Assembly: GCF_005233875.1 (NCBI RefSeq)
Contig: NZ_SZPZ01000001.1
Location: 1,302,001-1,366,000 of the forward strand
Length of the DNA stretch: 64,000 nt
Reading direction: 5' to 3'
Source: Kribbella jiaozuonensis
GTDB lineage: Bacteria > Actinomycetota > Actinomycetes > Propionibacteriales > Kribbellaceae
In this document: positions 1-8,373 of the stretch, piece by piece
Position numbering within the stretch: the first letter of the stretch is position 1
Layout: each line of letters opens with the position of its first letter
Notes under the pieces: model-generated
Told to the model about the DNA's origin: nothing
What the model saw: the letters and a program-made list of their open reading frames with translations, nothing else
Database searches by the model: none
Made by a program: the position numbers and the translations under genes

Positions 1-1535
1 GCGCTGTCTCGCTGTTCGCCGCCGGCATCCGCGACGAGGCGAAGCGCTACGTCGACACCGTGCTGCGACAAACCTTTCCACCCGCTCAGCAGGCCCAGAT
101 GCGGCTGCGGATTGCGAGCATGTTCGGGCTGGCGCCGGACATTCGGGTGGAGAACGCACGGCACGGCCTGGCGCTCCCCGACCTGCCCAGCGACCTCCGT
201 GCCGAGCTGATGGCCGCAGAGGTGCACAACCTGGTGGTTGGTGGCCGAGTCGCCGAGGCGGTCGGCAAGCTGTCTGCGGCGGAGGCGGCAGCGCGAGAAT
301 GCGGCAGCCAGGAAGCCGAGTTCGCGATGGATCTGGCCAGTGCAGGCTTGGACTACCAGCAGCTCGAGTTCTCCAGAGGGCTGGCCCGGCTCGATGCGGC
401 GATCGCGCGTGGTACTTCGGAGGATGTCCGGGCACGGCTCGCGGCGTACTTCCGTGGCTGGTTGCTGGCAGCGATGGACCGATTCGACGAAGCGATCGCC
501 GTCGCTGAGGAGGGTGCGCGCGCTGCCCGTCGCGATCGGCAGCACTGGGCCTTGTCCACGTTCGAGACCCTGACGGGCATCGTCAAGCTTCAGTCAGGCC
601 GGCTGCCGGACGCCGTCGCGGCTCTCGAGGGCCATGTCTCGCTGGTCGACGGAGCCGTTGTCGGCGGCGTCATCGATGCGGCCAACCTGTCCAGTCTGGC
701 CTTTCTCCGGGTCCACACCGCCGACGAGTGGGGCAGCCGCGAAACGGTCCGCATGTGCGAGGCGATGATCAACTCGACCTCGCCGGCGATCCGCGCTCAC
801 GCGGCGTGGGGCCTCGCCGCGCACGCGAACGCTCACGGGCAGATCGGACAAGCCCACAAGTGGCTGAGGCTGGTCTGGGACGCCGAGGCGCCGTACTCCC
901 GACGTCTGTACCCGCACGACATCGCGAGTGACGCGGAGGTCGTGAGGGTCGGACTCGCTGTCGGCGATCACGAGCTCGTGTCCGAAACGCTGGCCGGCGC
1001 GATCGAACGCCTGCGCCTCAACCCCGATGTCAGCTCGATCGCCGCCTGCGTTCACCACCTGCAAGGACTGATCACCCATTCGTCGGCCGAGCTGGCCAAG
1101 GCCGTGCCGCTGATGCGTTCCGCGGGAAGACCGCTGGCCGTTGCCAGCCTGCTGGAGGACTACGCGTGCTCGCTGCTCGCAGAGGGCTCGACCGCGGACG
1201 GCATCGAGATGCTCGACGAAGCACTCGACCTCGCGGTCGGGATCGGCGCGACCCGGCTCGCCGGGCGGGTCCGCGGTCGCCTGCGCGAACACGGAGTACG
1301 GCGTCGCGTCTTGCTGTCGACAGGTGTGCACAGCGGATGGGACGCGCTCACTCCCACGGAGTCCCAGGTCGCTCAACTGGTGGTCGACGGCTGCACCAAT
1401 CGAGAGATCGCCGAGCAACTGTTCGTCTCTCTGCACACGGTGAACACCCACGTTCGGCACATCTTCGAGAAGGTGCAGGTTCGTTCACGGTTCGAACTGG
1501 CCCGGCTCGCCAACCGGCACGACAACGGAACCTAG
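1..1535 (+). CDS. LuxR-family large transcriptional regulator (C-terminal part, 5' end outside window)
   Basis: The frame is open from base 3 with no stop, so the gene starts upstream; about 510 residues are visible. The N-terminal two thirds is Ala/Leu-rich helical repeat sequence of the TPR-like kind found in MalT/LAL regulators. The last 65 residues form a LuxR/NarL helix-turn-helix: LTPTESQVAQL, then NREIAEQLFVS and the recognition helix LHTVNTHVRHIFEK. The ATPase domain expected in this family would lie outside the window. It is followed 98 nt later by an alpha/beta hydrolase on the same strand, which may be its target. A GTG at 60 exists but is unlikely to be the true start because coding sequence continues upstream of it. 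The family assignment is firm; the regulated pathway is not visible. Confidence 0.85.
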   Translation, partial: AVSLFAAGIRDEAKRYVDTVLRQTFPPAQQAQMRLRIASMFGLAPDIRVENARHGLALPDLPSDLRAELMAAEVHNLVVGGRVAEAVGKLSAAEAAARECGSQEAEFAMDLASAGLDYQQLEFSRGLARLDAAIARGTSEDVRARLAAYFRGWLLAAMDRFDEAIAVAEEGARAARRDRQHWALSTFETLTGIVKLQSGRLPDAVAALEGHVSLVDGAVVGGVIDAANLSSLAFLRVHTADEWGSRETVRMCEAMINSTSPAIRAHAAWGLAAHANAHGQIGQAHKWLRLVWDAEAPYSRRLYPHDIASDAEVVRVGLAVGDHELVSETLAGAIERLRLNPDVSSIAACVHHLQGLITHSSAELAKAVPLMRSAGRPLAVASLLEDYACSLLAEGSTADGIEMLDEALDLAVGIGATRLAGRVRGRLREHGVRRRVLLSTGVHSGWDALTPTESQVAQLVVDGCTNREIAEQLFVSLHTVNTHVRHIFEKVQVRSRFELARLANRHDNGT

Positions 1536-1543
1536 AACAAGAG

Positions 1544-1561
1544 ATCGCATACCTGTGCGAT
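1544..1561. promoter_or_regulatory. Perfect inverted repeat, candidate operator
   Basis: ATCGCA-TACCTG-TGCGAT: 6-bp arms with a 6-bp spacer, 9 nt after the LuxR stop and about 73 nt before the hydrolase start at 1634. There is no T-run after it, so an operator for the hydrolase promoter is more likely than a terminator. Which protein binds it is unknown. Confidence 0.4.
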
Positions 1562-1633
1562 GTGCCGGGCAACGCTCGAGGACGACTTTCGAAGGGTGCG
1601 GCATCCGCCGCGACATCCCGAAGGAGAGTCGGC

Positions 1634-2314
1634 ATGGCAAGCAACGTAAGCATCGTGTTCGCTCATGGTCTGTGGGCCGATGGCTCGTGCTTCAGCAAGG
1701 TGATGGGGCCGCTCCAGGCCGAGGGCTACGAGTGCCTGGCCTCGGAGCACGCCCTCGACAACCTCGCGAACGACGTCGCCAACGTACGGCGCAACGTCGC
1801 GCGCGCGTCGAATCCGGTCCTGCTGGTCGGTCACTCGTACGGCGGCACCCTGATCACCAACGCGGGTATCGACGAACGAGTTCGCGGGCTGGTCTACATC
1901 GCCGCGCTGGGACCCGACGAGAACGAGACGTCACAAGGTCAGCAGAACAACTACCCCAAGACCCCGATCTTCGAGCACATCGAGGTGGCCGAGGACCGGA
2001 TCTGGCTGCTCAAGTCCGGCGTACCGTTCTTCGCCGGCGACCTGCCGGAGGCCGAGCAGGCGCTGGTGTGGGCGACGGCGATGCCGCCGGTTCCGGACCT
2101 GTTCGACCAGAAGGTCGAGGGAACGGCGTGGCGGACGAAGCCGAGCTGGGCCATCGTCGGCACGAACGACCAGACCGTCCAGCCGCAGCTCGAGCGCGAC
2201 TCAGCCAAGCGGATGGGGGCCAAGACCTTCGAGCTGGACTCCAGCCACGTCCCGATGCTGTCGCAGCCGAAGGCCACCCTCGACATCATCCGCGAGGCCG
2301 CAGAGTCGCTGTAG
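1634..2314 (+). CDS. Alpha/beta hydrolase
   Basis: A 226-residue single-domain alpha/beta hydrolase of the EstC / salicylate-esterase-like type. The oxyanion segment FAHGLWADG is near residue 10, the nucleophile elbow GHSYGG near residue 64, a candidate acid in VGTNDQ near 176, and the catalytic His in DSSHVPM near 199. There is no signal peptide, so it is probably cytoplasmic. The ATG at 1634 is preceded by AAGGAG at 1621-1626; the same frame is open far upstream but lies inside the LuxR gene. The substrate cannot be told from sequence. The gene lies between a LuxR regulator and an exporter/reductase block, which fits detoxification, but that is inference. Confidence 0.88.
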   Translation: MASNVSIVFAHGLWADGSCFSKVMGPLQAEGYECLASEHALDNLANDVANVRRNVARASNPVLLVGHSYGGTLITNAGIDERVRGLVYIAALGPDENETSQGQQNNYPKTPIFEHIEVAEDRIWLLKSGVPFFAGDLPEAEQALVWATAMPPVPDLFDQKVEGTAWRTKPSWAIVGTNDQTVQPQLERDSAKRMGAKTFELDSSHVPMLSQPKATLDIIREAAESL

Positions 2315-2320
2315 CACTAT

Positions 2321-2353
2321 GCGGCGGGTCCGGTTCTCCGCCGAACCCGCCGC
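2321..2353. terminator. Hairpin between convergent genes
   Basis: The 9-bp stem GCGGCGGGT / ACCCGCCGC (2321-2329 with 2345-2353) is extended by CGG/CCG inside, with a short loop. It sits between the convergent ends of the hydrolase (+) and the MFS exporter (-), so it could serve both. No U-tract is evident. Confidence 0.6.
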
Positions 2354-2360
2354 CCGCCGG

Positions 2361-3875
2361 CTAGGTGCTGCTGCTCTCCGGGTCGGGCTGGGTGCTGATG
2401 TCGTCCTTGCTGGCCTTGACCAGGAGTAGGACGGCCACGAAGGCTGCGGTGATCATAGCTGCCCCGATCCAGAAGGCGACGTGGTAGCCGTGGATCGCGG
2501 CGGGTGGGTTGAATGCGGAGGGTGGGAGGTGATGGGCAACGACATAGGACGTGACCGCACTCGCGTAGAAGGTGTTCAACAGTGCGGTACCCAGGGATCC
2601 GCCGATTTGTTGGGTTGAGTTGAGGACCGCGCTGGCGACTCCCGCGTCATTGTTGTTCACTCCGGTGAGCGCGAGGCTCGACAGCGGCACGATCACGAGG
2701 CCCAGGCCGATGCTCATCAGTAGTTCTCCGGGCAGAACATGGGGAGCCCAACTGCTGTTGTCGGAGATGAACGTGAAGGTGCCCAGGCCGATTGCAACCA
2801 TGGCGAGCCCGATCAGCATGAGTGGTTTGGGGCCGGTGCGCGGCAGCACGGCCGACACTGCGCCCGAGGTGACGATGATGCCGATGCTGAACGGCAGGAA
2901 CGCGATGCCCGACTTGAGTGCGCTGTAGCCCAGGTTGTACTGGAAGTAGTAGCTCAGGAACAGGAACATCGCGAACAGCCCGGCGAAGACGAGCAGTGAG
3001 GCGAGGTACGAGCCGCCGCGATTGCGATCGAGTACGACCCGCATCGGCAACAGCGGGCTCGTCGTACGCAACTCGACGAGCACGAACGCGACCAGCAGGA
3101 TAACGGCGCCCACGAGATAGCCGATCACTTCGATCGAGAGCCAGCCGACGCCGGTCTTGGCCGCTTGGGTGAATCCGTACACGAGGGCGACCAGTCCGGC
3201 TGTGCCGAGGATCGCGCCAGGGATGTCGTACGAGCCTCCGCCCGCGGACTTGCTCTCGGTGACCAGGATCGTGCCGGCGATGAAGGCGGCGATCGCGATG
3301 GGCACGTTGATCAGCAGGCACCAGCGCCACGATGCGTACTCGGTCAGGGTGCCGCCGAGGATCAGGCCGATCGCGGAGCCACCGCCTGAGATTGCGCCGT
3401 AGACGGCGAACGCCCGGGACCGCTCCTTCAGCTCGGTGAAGGTCACCGAGACCAGTGACAGCGCTGCGGGCGCGAGGAGCGCTGCGAACGCGCCCTGGAG
3501 GGCCCGGGCACCGAACAGCGTTGCGCCGTTCTGCGCCGCACCACCGAGCGCCGACGCCGCGGCGAACCCGAGCAGCCCGACCAGGAACATCCGCTTACGA
3601 CCGGTGTAGTCGGCGATCCGTCCGCCAAGCAACAGCAGGCCGCCGAACGCGACGGTGTAAGCGGTGACCACCCATTGCCGGTCGGCGTCGGAGATGCCCA
3701 GGTCGCGTTGCGCCGATGGCAGCGCGATGGTCACGACGGTGCCGTCGAGCACCACCATCAGTTGAGCGATCGCGATCACCGCCAGGGCCCACCATCGATG
3801 GCTGGGTGGTGCTTCGACCGTTTCCCCGAGCGACTCGAGCCGGTTCTCGTCGGCCCGCTCAGCGTCTGAAGTCAT
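2361..3875 (-). CDS. MFS drug exporter, DHA2 (14-helix) type
   Basis: A 504-residue major facilitator protein of the EmrB/QacA group. It shows LDGTVVTIALP in helix 1 (motif D1), GGRIADYTGRKRMF in the first cytoplasmic loop (motif A) and GAISGGGSAIGLILGG in helix 5 (motif C, typical of antiporters); the length and hydrophobic pattern fit 14 helices. The N-terminus is acidic and cytoplasmic, and the C-tail is Ser/Pro-rich. It probably exports a hydrophobic compound by proton antiport. It lies 10 nt downstream of the quinone reductase and is probably cotranscribed with it from the palindrome-bearing promoter near 4.9 kb. No strong ribosome site is seen, so translational coupling is possible. Confidence 0.9.
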   Translation of the reverse strand: MTSDAERADENRLESLGETVEAPPSHRWWALAVIAIAQLMVVLDGTVVTIALPSAQRDLGISDADRQWVVTAYTVAFGGLLLLGGRIADYTGRKRMFLVGLLGFAAASALGGAAQNGATLFGARALQGAFAALLAPAALSLVSVTFTELKERSRAFAVYGAISGGGSAIGLILGGTLTEYASWRWCLLINVPIAIAAFIAGTILVTESKSAGGGSYDIPGAILGTAGLVALVYGFTQAAKTGVGWLSIEVIGYLVGAVILLVAFVLVELRTTSPLLPMRVVLDRNRGGSYLASLLVFAGLFAMFLFLSYYFQYNLGYSALKSGIAFLPFSIGIIVTSGAVSAVLPRTGPKPLMLIGLAMVAIGLGTFTFISDNSSWAPHVLPGELLMSIGLGLVIVPLSSLALTGVNNNDAGVASAVLNSTQQIGGSLGTALLNTFYASAVTSYVVAHHLPPSAFNPPAAIHGYHVAFWIGAAMITAAFVAVLLLVKASKDDISTQPDPESSST

Positions 3876-3885
3876 GATCAGCGGG

Positions 3886-4809
3886 CTACGGCCTGAGGAC
3901 GATCTTGCCGCGGGTGTGGCGGCGTTCGAGCTCGGTGTAGGCCTCGCGGACCTGAGCCAGCGGATAGACCCTCGCGATCGGTACCTCGAGAGCTCCGCCG
4001 GCGACCAGGTCGGCCAACTCCGCGAGCACCGTGGCGCCCGGCCCGGCTGCTGCGCCGCCCTCGGTCTTCACCCCGTATTTCTGGGCGGCCGCGAAGTCGA
4101 CGATGGTGTCGATCCGCTCGGCCGCGACGCCGAGTGCGAGGGCCAACTCGACGTACCTGTCGCCGTTGGTGTCGATGAAGGCGTCCACGCCGCTTGGCGC
4201 GGCGGCCGTGATCCGGTCGGCGACGCCGGCGCCGTACGCGACAGGGATCACGCCGTGGCTCTTCAGCCACTCGTGGTTGTTCTCGCTCGCCAGGCCGATG
4301 ACCGTGGCCCCGGTACGGCGTGCGAGCTGTACGGCGAGCGAGCCGACGCCCCCGGCGGCTCCCGAGATGACGACGGTCTCGCCCTCCTTGGGCTCGACTG
4401 CGTGAACTGCCCCCCATGCGGTCGTGCCGGCGACATACAGGCCACCGCCGACTTCCCAGGAGACCTTCTCCGGCTTACCTGTGAGGTTGCCGACCTCGAC
4501 CAGGACCAGCTCGGCCTGGGAGGCCCGCGTGTCCGAGAACCCGATGACTTCGTCGCCGGGCGAGAATCCGTTGACCCCGGCGCCGACCTCCTCGATGACG
4601 CCGGCGAGGTCGCTACCCTGCCCGGAGGGGAACGTCGACGGGAACAGCTCGGCCACTGCGCCGGTGCGGATGACCGCCTCGCTGGGGTTGATGCCGGCCG
4701 CTTTCACCCGGACGAGGACCTGCCCGTCGCCGGGTACCGGGCGTTCCACCTCCTCGACCCGAAGCACGTCGATGCCGCCGAACTCGTCGTACCTGACTGC
4801 CTTTGGCAT
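3886..4809 (-). CDS. Zinc-independent NADP-dependent quinone oxidoreductase (MDR family)
   Basis: A 307-residue medium-chain reductase. The N-terminal GroES-like half starts MPKAVRYDEFGG; the cofactor motif SGAAGGVGSLAVQLA lies near residues 152-166. The Cys/His ligands of zinc-binding alcohol dehydrogenases are absent, as in quinone reductases. It probably reduces quinones or enones with NADPH in the cytoplasm. The ATG at 4809 is chosen over the longer open frame because AGGGAG lies 8 nt upstream (4818-4823) and the family N-terminus begins there. It is first gene of a two-gene unit with the MFS exporter and is divergent from the ABC exporter, with two operator-like palindromes between them. 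Confidence 0.9.
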   Translation of the reverse strand: MPKAVRYDEFGGIDVLRVEEVERPVPGDGQVLVRVKAAGINPSEAVIRTGAVAELFPSTFPSGQGSDLAGVIEEVGAGVNGFSPGDEVIGFSDTRASQAELVLVEVGNLTGKPEKVSWEVGGGLYVAGTTAWGAVHAVEPKEGETVVISGAAGGVGSLAVQLARRTGATVIGLASENNHEWLKSHGVIPVAYGAGVADRITAAAPSGVDAFIDTNGDRYVELALALGVAAERIDTIVDFAAAQKYGVKTEGGAAAGPGATVLAELADLVAGGALEVPIARVYPLAQVREAYTELERRHTRGKIVLRP

Positions 4810-4871
4810 TTCTGCAGCTCCCTTTGGTTCGAATTCGCCGGGCATTCCCTGCCGGATGTGGGCCCAACTAG

Positions 4872-4888
4872 CAGGCTTGCTGTCAGGC
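4872..4888 (-). promoter_or_regulatory. Conserved downstream promoter block of quinone reductase
   Basis: Read on the minus strand it is GCCTGACAGCAAGCCTG, 12 nt downstream of palindrome 4901-4919. Near-identical blocks occur 13 nt downstream of the palindromes at 4939 and 8387. It probably contains core promoter or transcription start elements; no standard -10 hexamer is obvious. Confidence 0.5.
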
Positions 4889-4900
4889 AGGTGAGGAAGC

Positions 4901-4919
4901 GTCACCGGATCACGGTGAT
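4901..4919. promoter_or_regulatory. Shared 19-bp palindromic operator, site A
   Basis: GTCACCGGATCACGGTGAT, with half-sites TCACC and GGTGA, 92 nt upstream of the quinone reductase start. Site B at 4939-4957 is its inverted copy with one mismatch in 19. The same motif recurs at 8387 and 12066. Confidence 0.7.
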
Positions 4920-4938
4920 TCCCGAGTAGAGCGGGCGG

Positions 4939-4957
4939 ATCACCGCGATCCGGTGAC
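4939..4957. promoter_or_regulatory. Shared 19-bp palindromic operator, site B
   Basis: ATCACCGCGATCCGGTGAC, ending 72 nt before the ABC exporter start at 5030. Its centre lies 38 bp from site A, so each divergent promoter appears to have its own copy. The block CTGGGCGGCAAACCTG at 4971-4986 follows 13 nt later. Confidence 0.7.
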
Positions 4958-5029
4958 GACCGATCACCTGCTGGGCGGCAAACCTGAGTTTGTTGCGAAG
5001 GTCCGCCCGGCCCGTTGGAGGAGATCGAC

Positions 5030-6907
5030 ATGACTGCCGACGACGAGCAGGTGACGTCACGGATATCTCTTGGTACGTCGGTGCCCGCGGTACGGGTTGA
5101 GGGTGTGAGCAAGCGGTTCGGGACGACCGTGGCGCTGGATGGCGCTGGGCTGGAGGTTCCGGCGGGGATGGTATTTGGTCTGCTCGGCCCGAATGGTGCG
5201 GGCAAGACCACGCTCGTGCGGATTCTGGCCACGCTGCTGGCGCCCGATGCCGGCCGTGTGGAGGTCCTCGGCCATGACGTGACGGATGAGCCTGCCGCCG
5301 TCCGGGAGCTGATCGGCCTCACGGGTCAGTTCGCGGCGGTCGACGAACTGTTGACCGGACGCGAGAACCTGGAGATGTTCGGCCGTCTGTTCAATCTGTC
5401 CCGCGAGGACGCCCGCCGTCGCGCCGGGGAGCTGGTGGAGCGATTCGGCCTGGCGCAGGCGGCTGAACGGTCGGCCGGCACGTACTCCGGCGGCATGCGC
5501 CGCAGACTGGACATCGCCTCGAGCCTCGTCACCCGCCCGCGGATGCTGTTCCTCGACGAGCCGACCACAGGCCTGGATCCGCGCAGCCGCAACGAGATCT
5601 GGGCGATCGTGCGCGAGTTGCGGCGCGAGGGGACGACGATCCTCCTCACGACGCAGTACCTGGAGGAGGCCGATCAGCTGGCCGATCGGATCGCGGTCAT
5701 CGACCGCGGGAAGGTGATCGCGGAGGGAACCGGGAACGAGCTCAAGGAGCGCGTCGGCGGCCAGATTCTGGAGGTGGAACTATCCAGCGCAGGGGACCGC
5801 GACCGCGCACAGGTCGTGCTCTCGAGGGTCGGTTGCGGCGAGCCGCAGCCGGACGAGCGGCCGGACCGTCTCACTCTTCCGGCCCCGCGCAACGGCCTTG
5901 CGTTGGTGGAGGAGGCTGCCGCCGGGTTGCGCCAGGCGCAGATCGCCGTCAGTGACATCGGGTTGCGCCGGCCCACCCTGGATGATGTCTTCCTGCAGCT
6001 GACCGGTGCCGCGCCGAGTGAGGACGGCAGCGAACCTGCACCTCGGCCTCGAGCCCAGCAGCCGCCGCCGAAGGGGCCGGCACCTCGCCGGCCCGCGCCT
6101 CGTCGTCCGGTCGTGCGGCTCCGCCGTCCATCGCCGCAGGCCGTGCGCTCGGCGGTGACAGACACTGCCGTCGTCACGATCCGCAACCTGCGTCACTTCA
6201 TCCGCCAGCCGGATCTGCTGGTCTTCTCCACCATCCAGCCGGTCCTGTTCGTCCTGCTGTTCTTCTACGTGTTCGGCGGCGCGATCGGCCGCTCCTTGCC
6301 GGATGGCGTGGCGTACGTCGACTTCCTGCTGCCCGGGATCTTCGTCCAGTCGGTCACGTTCGGCGCCTCGCAGACCGCGGTCGGCCTGAAGGAAGACCTG
6401 ACTCGCGGGGTGGTCGACCGGTTCCGGTCGATGCCGATGGCCCGTTCCGCGGTGCTGGCCGGGCGTACCATCGCCGACCTGGTCCGCAACATCGCGGTCA
6501 TCGGGCTGATGATCGCTGTCGGGTACCTGGTCGGGTTCCGTTTCCTCGGCGGGGTTGCCGGTGCGATTGCGTGCGTTGCAGTCGTCGCCGCGTTCGGCTT
6601 GGCCCTCAGCTGGATCTTCGCCTTCGTGGCGCTGACGGTGCGCGGCGCGGAAACGGCGCAAACGGCCGGGTTCGTCGTGATCTTCCCGCTCGTCTTCGCC
6701 AGCTCGGTGTTCGTGCCGGTGGCCACCTTTCCGGAGTGGCTGCAGACGCTCGCAAGATTCAACCCCGTTACCGTCACCGGTGACGCCGCCCGCTCCCTCG
6801 CGTTGTACGGCTCCTCGGCGTCACTCGGCGCGGCCGCGGCGTGGGTCGCTTGCCTGCTGGCCGTGTTCATCCCCCTGTCCGTATGGAGCTACCGACGGAT
6901 CGGCTGA
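5030..6907 (+). CDS. ABC exporter, ATPase and permease fused in one chain (DrrA-DrrB type)
   Basis: 625 residues. Residues about 15-325 are a DrrA-like ATPase: Walker A GPNGAGKTT, signature YSGGMRRRLD, Walker B MLFLDEPTTGLD, then TTQYLEEAD. A Pro/Arg/Ala-rich linker follows at about 335-370. The C-terminal 250 residues are an ABC-2 permease with six hydrophobic segments. In daunorubicin-type systems these are usually two genes; here they are one polypeptide, so a homodimer would be complete. The ATG at 5030 has GGAGGAG at 5016-5022; a TTG at 5015 overlaps that site and is rejected as start. Probably exports an amphipathic drug-like compound. It is driven from the operator region at 4.9 kb and is convergent with the aldo/keto reductase. 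Confidence 0.92.
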   Translation: MTADDEQVTSRISLGTSVPAVRVEGVSKRFGTTVALDGAGLEVPAGMVFGLLGPNGAGKTTLVRILATLLAPDAGRVEVLGHDVTDEPAAVRELIGLTGQFAAVDELLTGRENLEMFGRLFNLSREDARRRAGELVERFGLAQAAERSAGTYSGGMRRRLDIASSLVTRPRMLFLDEPTTGLDPRSRNEIWAIVRELRREGTTILLTTQYLEEADQLADRIAVIDRGKVIAEGTGNELKERVGGQILEVELSSAGDRDRAQVVLSRVGCGEPQPDERPDRLTLPAPRNGLALVEEAAAGLRQAQIAVSDIGLRRPTLDDVFLQLTGAAPSEDGSEPAPRPRAQQPPPKGPAPRRPAPRRPVVRLRRPSPQAVRSAVTDTAVVTIRNLRHFIRQPDLLVFSTIQPVLFVLLFFYVFGGAIGRSLPDGVAYVDFLLPGIFVQSVTFGASQTAVGLKEDLTRGVVDRFRSMPMARSAVLAGRTIADLVRNIAVIGLMIAVGYLVGFRFLGGVAGAIACVAVVAAFGLALSWIFAFVALTVRGAETAQTAGFVVIFPLVFASSVFVPVATFPEWLQTLARFNPVTVTGDAARSLALYGSSASLGAAAAWVACLLAVFIPLSVWSYRRIG

Positions 6908-6928
6908 CCCCAGCGCCTGCCCCGCTGC

Positions 6929-7624
6929 TCAGATCGTGTCCAGCTCGGCGACTGCGTCGGGCGGCAGGGGCAGGGCCGCGCCCGCGATGTTCTCGCGCAG
7001 GTGATCGACCGACGACGTGCCTGGGATCAGCATGAGATTCGGTGAGTGCTGGAGCAGCCAGGACTCGGCGACCGCCGTCGTGGTCGCACCGAGCTGGTCG
7101 AGGCTGACCGTGCTCAGGCCGAGGTGCCGGATGAGACCTTGCCCTTGCAGTTCAGCGAGCGCCTCGAACTGGGGTACGAGCGTGTCTGTAACCGTTGCGC
7201 GGTCATCGATCCCGACGAGGGTCCGCAGGTTGACTATGTCGAGTACGTCGAGTCCGAGCCGGCGGAGGTTGTCGTGTACTTGCGCACGCAGCGCCTCCGG
7301 GGAGTTGGCAGCCAGCCAGCCGCCCTTCTCGTCGCGGACCACTCCGACCTTGGTCGCGATGTGCACCTGGCCGTCGTACGGGAAGAGCGCTTCCCGGATG
7401 ATCTCGTTGGTGATGTACGGCCCGTACGCGTCGGCCGTATCGATGTGATTGACGCCCAGCTCGACAGCGGTCCGCAGCACCTCGATGGCGGCGGCGCGGT
7501 CGCGCGGTGGCCCGAGAACACCAGGGCCGGCGAGCTGCATCGCGCCGTAGCCGATTCGGTTCAGCTCGAGGTCTCCGACCAGGTACGAGCCGGCCCGCGC
7601 GGCCGGTGGGTTGATGACGGTCAT
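6929..7624 (-). CDS. Aldo/keto reductase with internal deletion, probably inactive
   Basis: 231 residues, against about 280-330 for the family. The N-terminal part is normal: GYGAMQL, then DTADAYGP carrying the Asp and catalytic Tyr, then ATKVG with the Lys. The C-terminus is also normal: SWLLQHSPN and LIPGTSSVDHLREN. Between HLGLSTVSLDQ and LGATTTAVAESW the segment expected for later barrel strands, about 50 residues, is missing without loss of frame. A complete TIM barrel cannot form in the usual way, so this is either a decayed gene or an unusual short form. The ATG at 7624 has GAAGGGA upstream. It follows the SnoaL-like gene by 24 nt and is probably cotranscribed. Confidence 0.8.
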   Translation of the reverse strand: MTVINPPAARAGSYLVGDLELNRIGYGAMQLAGPGVLGPPRDRAAAIEVLRTAVELGVNHIDTADAYGPYITNEIIREALFPYDGQVHIATKVGVVRDEKGGWLAANSPEALRAQVHDNLRRLGLDVLDIVNLRTLVGIDDRATVTDTLVPQFEALAELQGQGLIRHLGLSTVSLDQLGATTTAVAESWLLQHSPNLMLIPGTSSVDHLRENIAGAALPLPPDAVAELDTI

Positions 7625-7648
7625 GGATTTCCCTTCGGCTGACTGTGT

Positions 7649-8314
7649 TCAGTGCGTGCGGGCGGACGCCGCCACTGCGGACGCGTAGTCAGGCAGGATG
7701 CCGAGCTGTGCGTACAAGGTGGTGAAGGCGATATGGCAGTCGAACACCTCGACCTTGCCGTTGCGCAGGTACCAGAAGTCGGCGGTCGGGAAGTCGACCT
7801 TGGCCCCGGTGGGCTTGATCACGCCGGCGGGTGTCTCGAACCCGCCGAGGAAGGTGCCCTGGATCGACAGTTCAATACTGACGACGTCACCGTTCACGGT
7901 GATGTGCTTGAGCTCTCGGTGCACGTCCGGAAGGAATGTGCCCATCCAGACGATCAGACCGCCCAGTTGTTGACCCCGCAGGCTCGACTGTCCCTCGACG
8001 CCGCCGATGCCGTTGAGCACACCGTCCCTGGCGAACAGGTTCATGAATCCCTGGGCGTCCAGAACGTCACCCTCACCCGCGTGGTACGCACGCAGGACGA
8101 CGGCGAGGTTGGCCTTCTCACGCTTGGTCAGATGGCGGTTGGTGAGCGGCAGTTTGGACAGGTCGGTCGCGCTCAACGTCGCGCTGACCTTCGGACTCTG
8201 GACGAGAGTCGCAGCCTGTGACGGCGTGCCGCTGATCGCAGGCGGCGCGGCGCCGATGGCAAGAGCCAGGCCGGCGGCCATGGCGGTGATCGTCTTCCAG
8301 CGATGAACCTTCAT
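7649..8314 (-). CDS. Secreted SnoaL-like (NTF2-fold) protein
   Basis: 221 residues. The N-terminus MKVHRWK followed by a hydrophobic stretch to about residue 28 and PSQAA resembles a Sec signal peptide. From about residue 62 to 205 the sequence has the SnoaL/ketosteroid-isomerase-like pattern (AYHAGEGDVLDAQGFMNLFARDGVLN, then FPTADFWYLRNGKVEVFDCHIAF), with a small conical fold binding hydrophobic ligands in characterised members. Activity is unknown. The ATG at 8314 has GGAGGG 9 nt upstream. Palindrome 8387-8405 and the conserved block 8358-8373 make up its promoter. The aldo/keto reductase follows. Confidence 0.8.
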   Translation of the reverse strand: MKVHRWKTITAMAAGLALAIGAAPPAISGTPSQAATLVQSPKVSATLSATDLSKLPLTNRHLTKREKANLAVVLRAYHAGEGDVLDAQGFMNLFARDGVLNGIGGVEGQSSLRGQQLGGLIVWMGTFLPDVHRELKHITVNGDVVSIELSIQGTFLGGFETPAGVIKPTGAKVDFPTADFWYLRNGKVEVFDCHIAFTTLYAQLGILPDYASAVAASARTH

Positions 8315-8357
8315 GGTCGTGCCCTCCTGTGCTTCAGAACCTGGGATCCAGGACGTC

Positions 8358-8373
8358 CAGGTTTGCCGTCAGG
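8358..8373 (-). promoter_or_regulatory. Conserved downstream promoter block of SnoaL-like gene
   Basis: Minus-strand reading CCTGACGGCAAACCTG, 13 nt downstream of palindrome 8387-8405. It matches the blocks at 4872-4888 and 4971-4986 in sequence and spacing. Confidence 0.55.

Noticed and set aside
4902..4956. Palindrome pair at 4.9 kb read as one large terminator hairpin
   Set aside because: The two sites could pair as RNA, but each is itself palindromic, both recur singly elsewhere (8387, 12066) at promoter distance, and no gene ends here.
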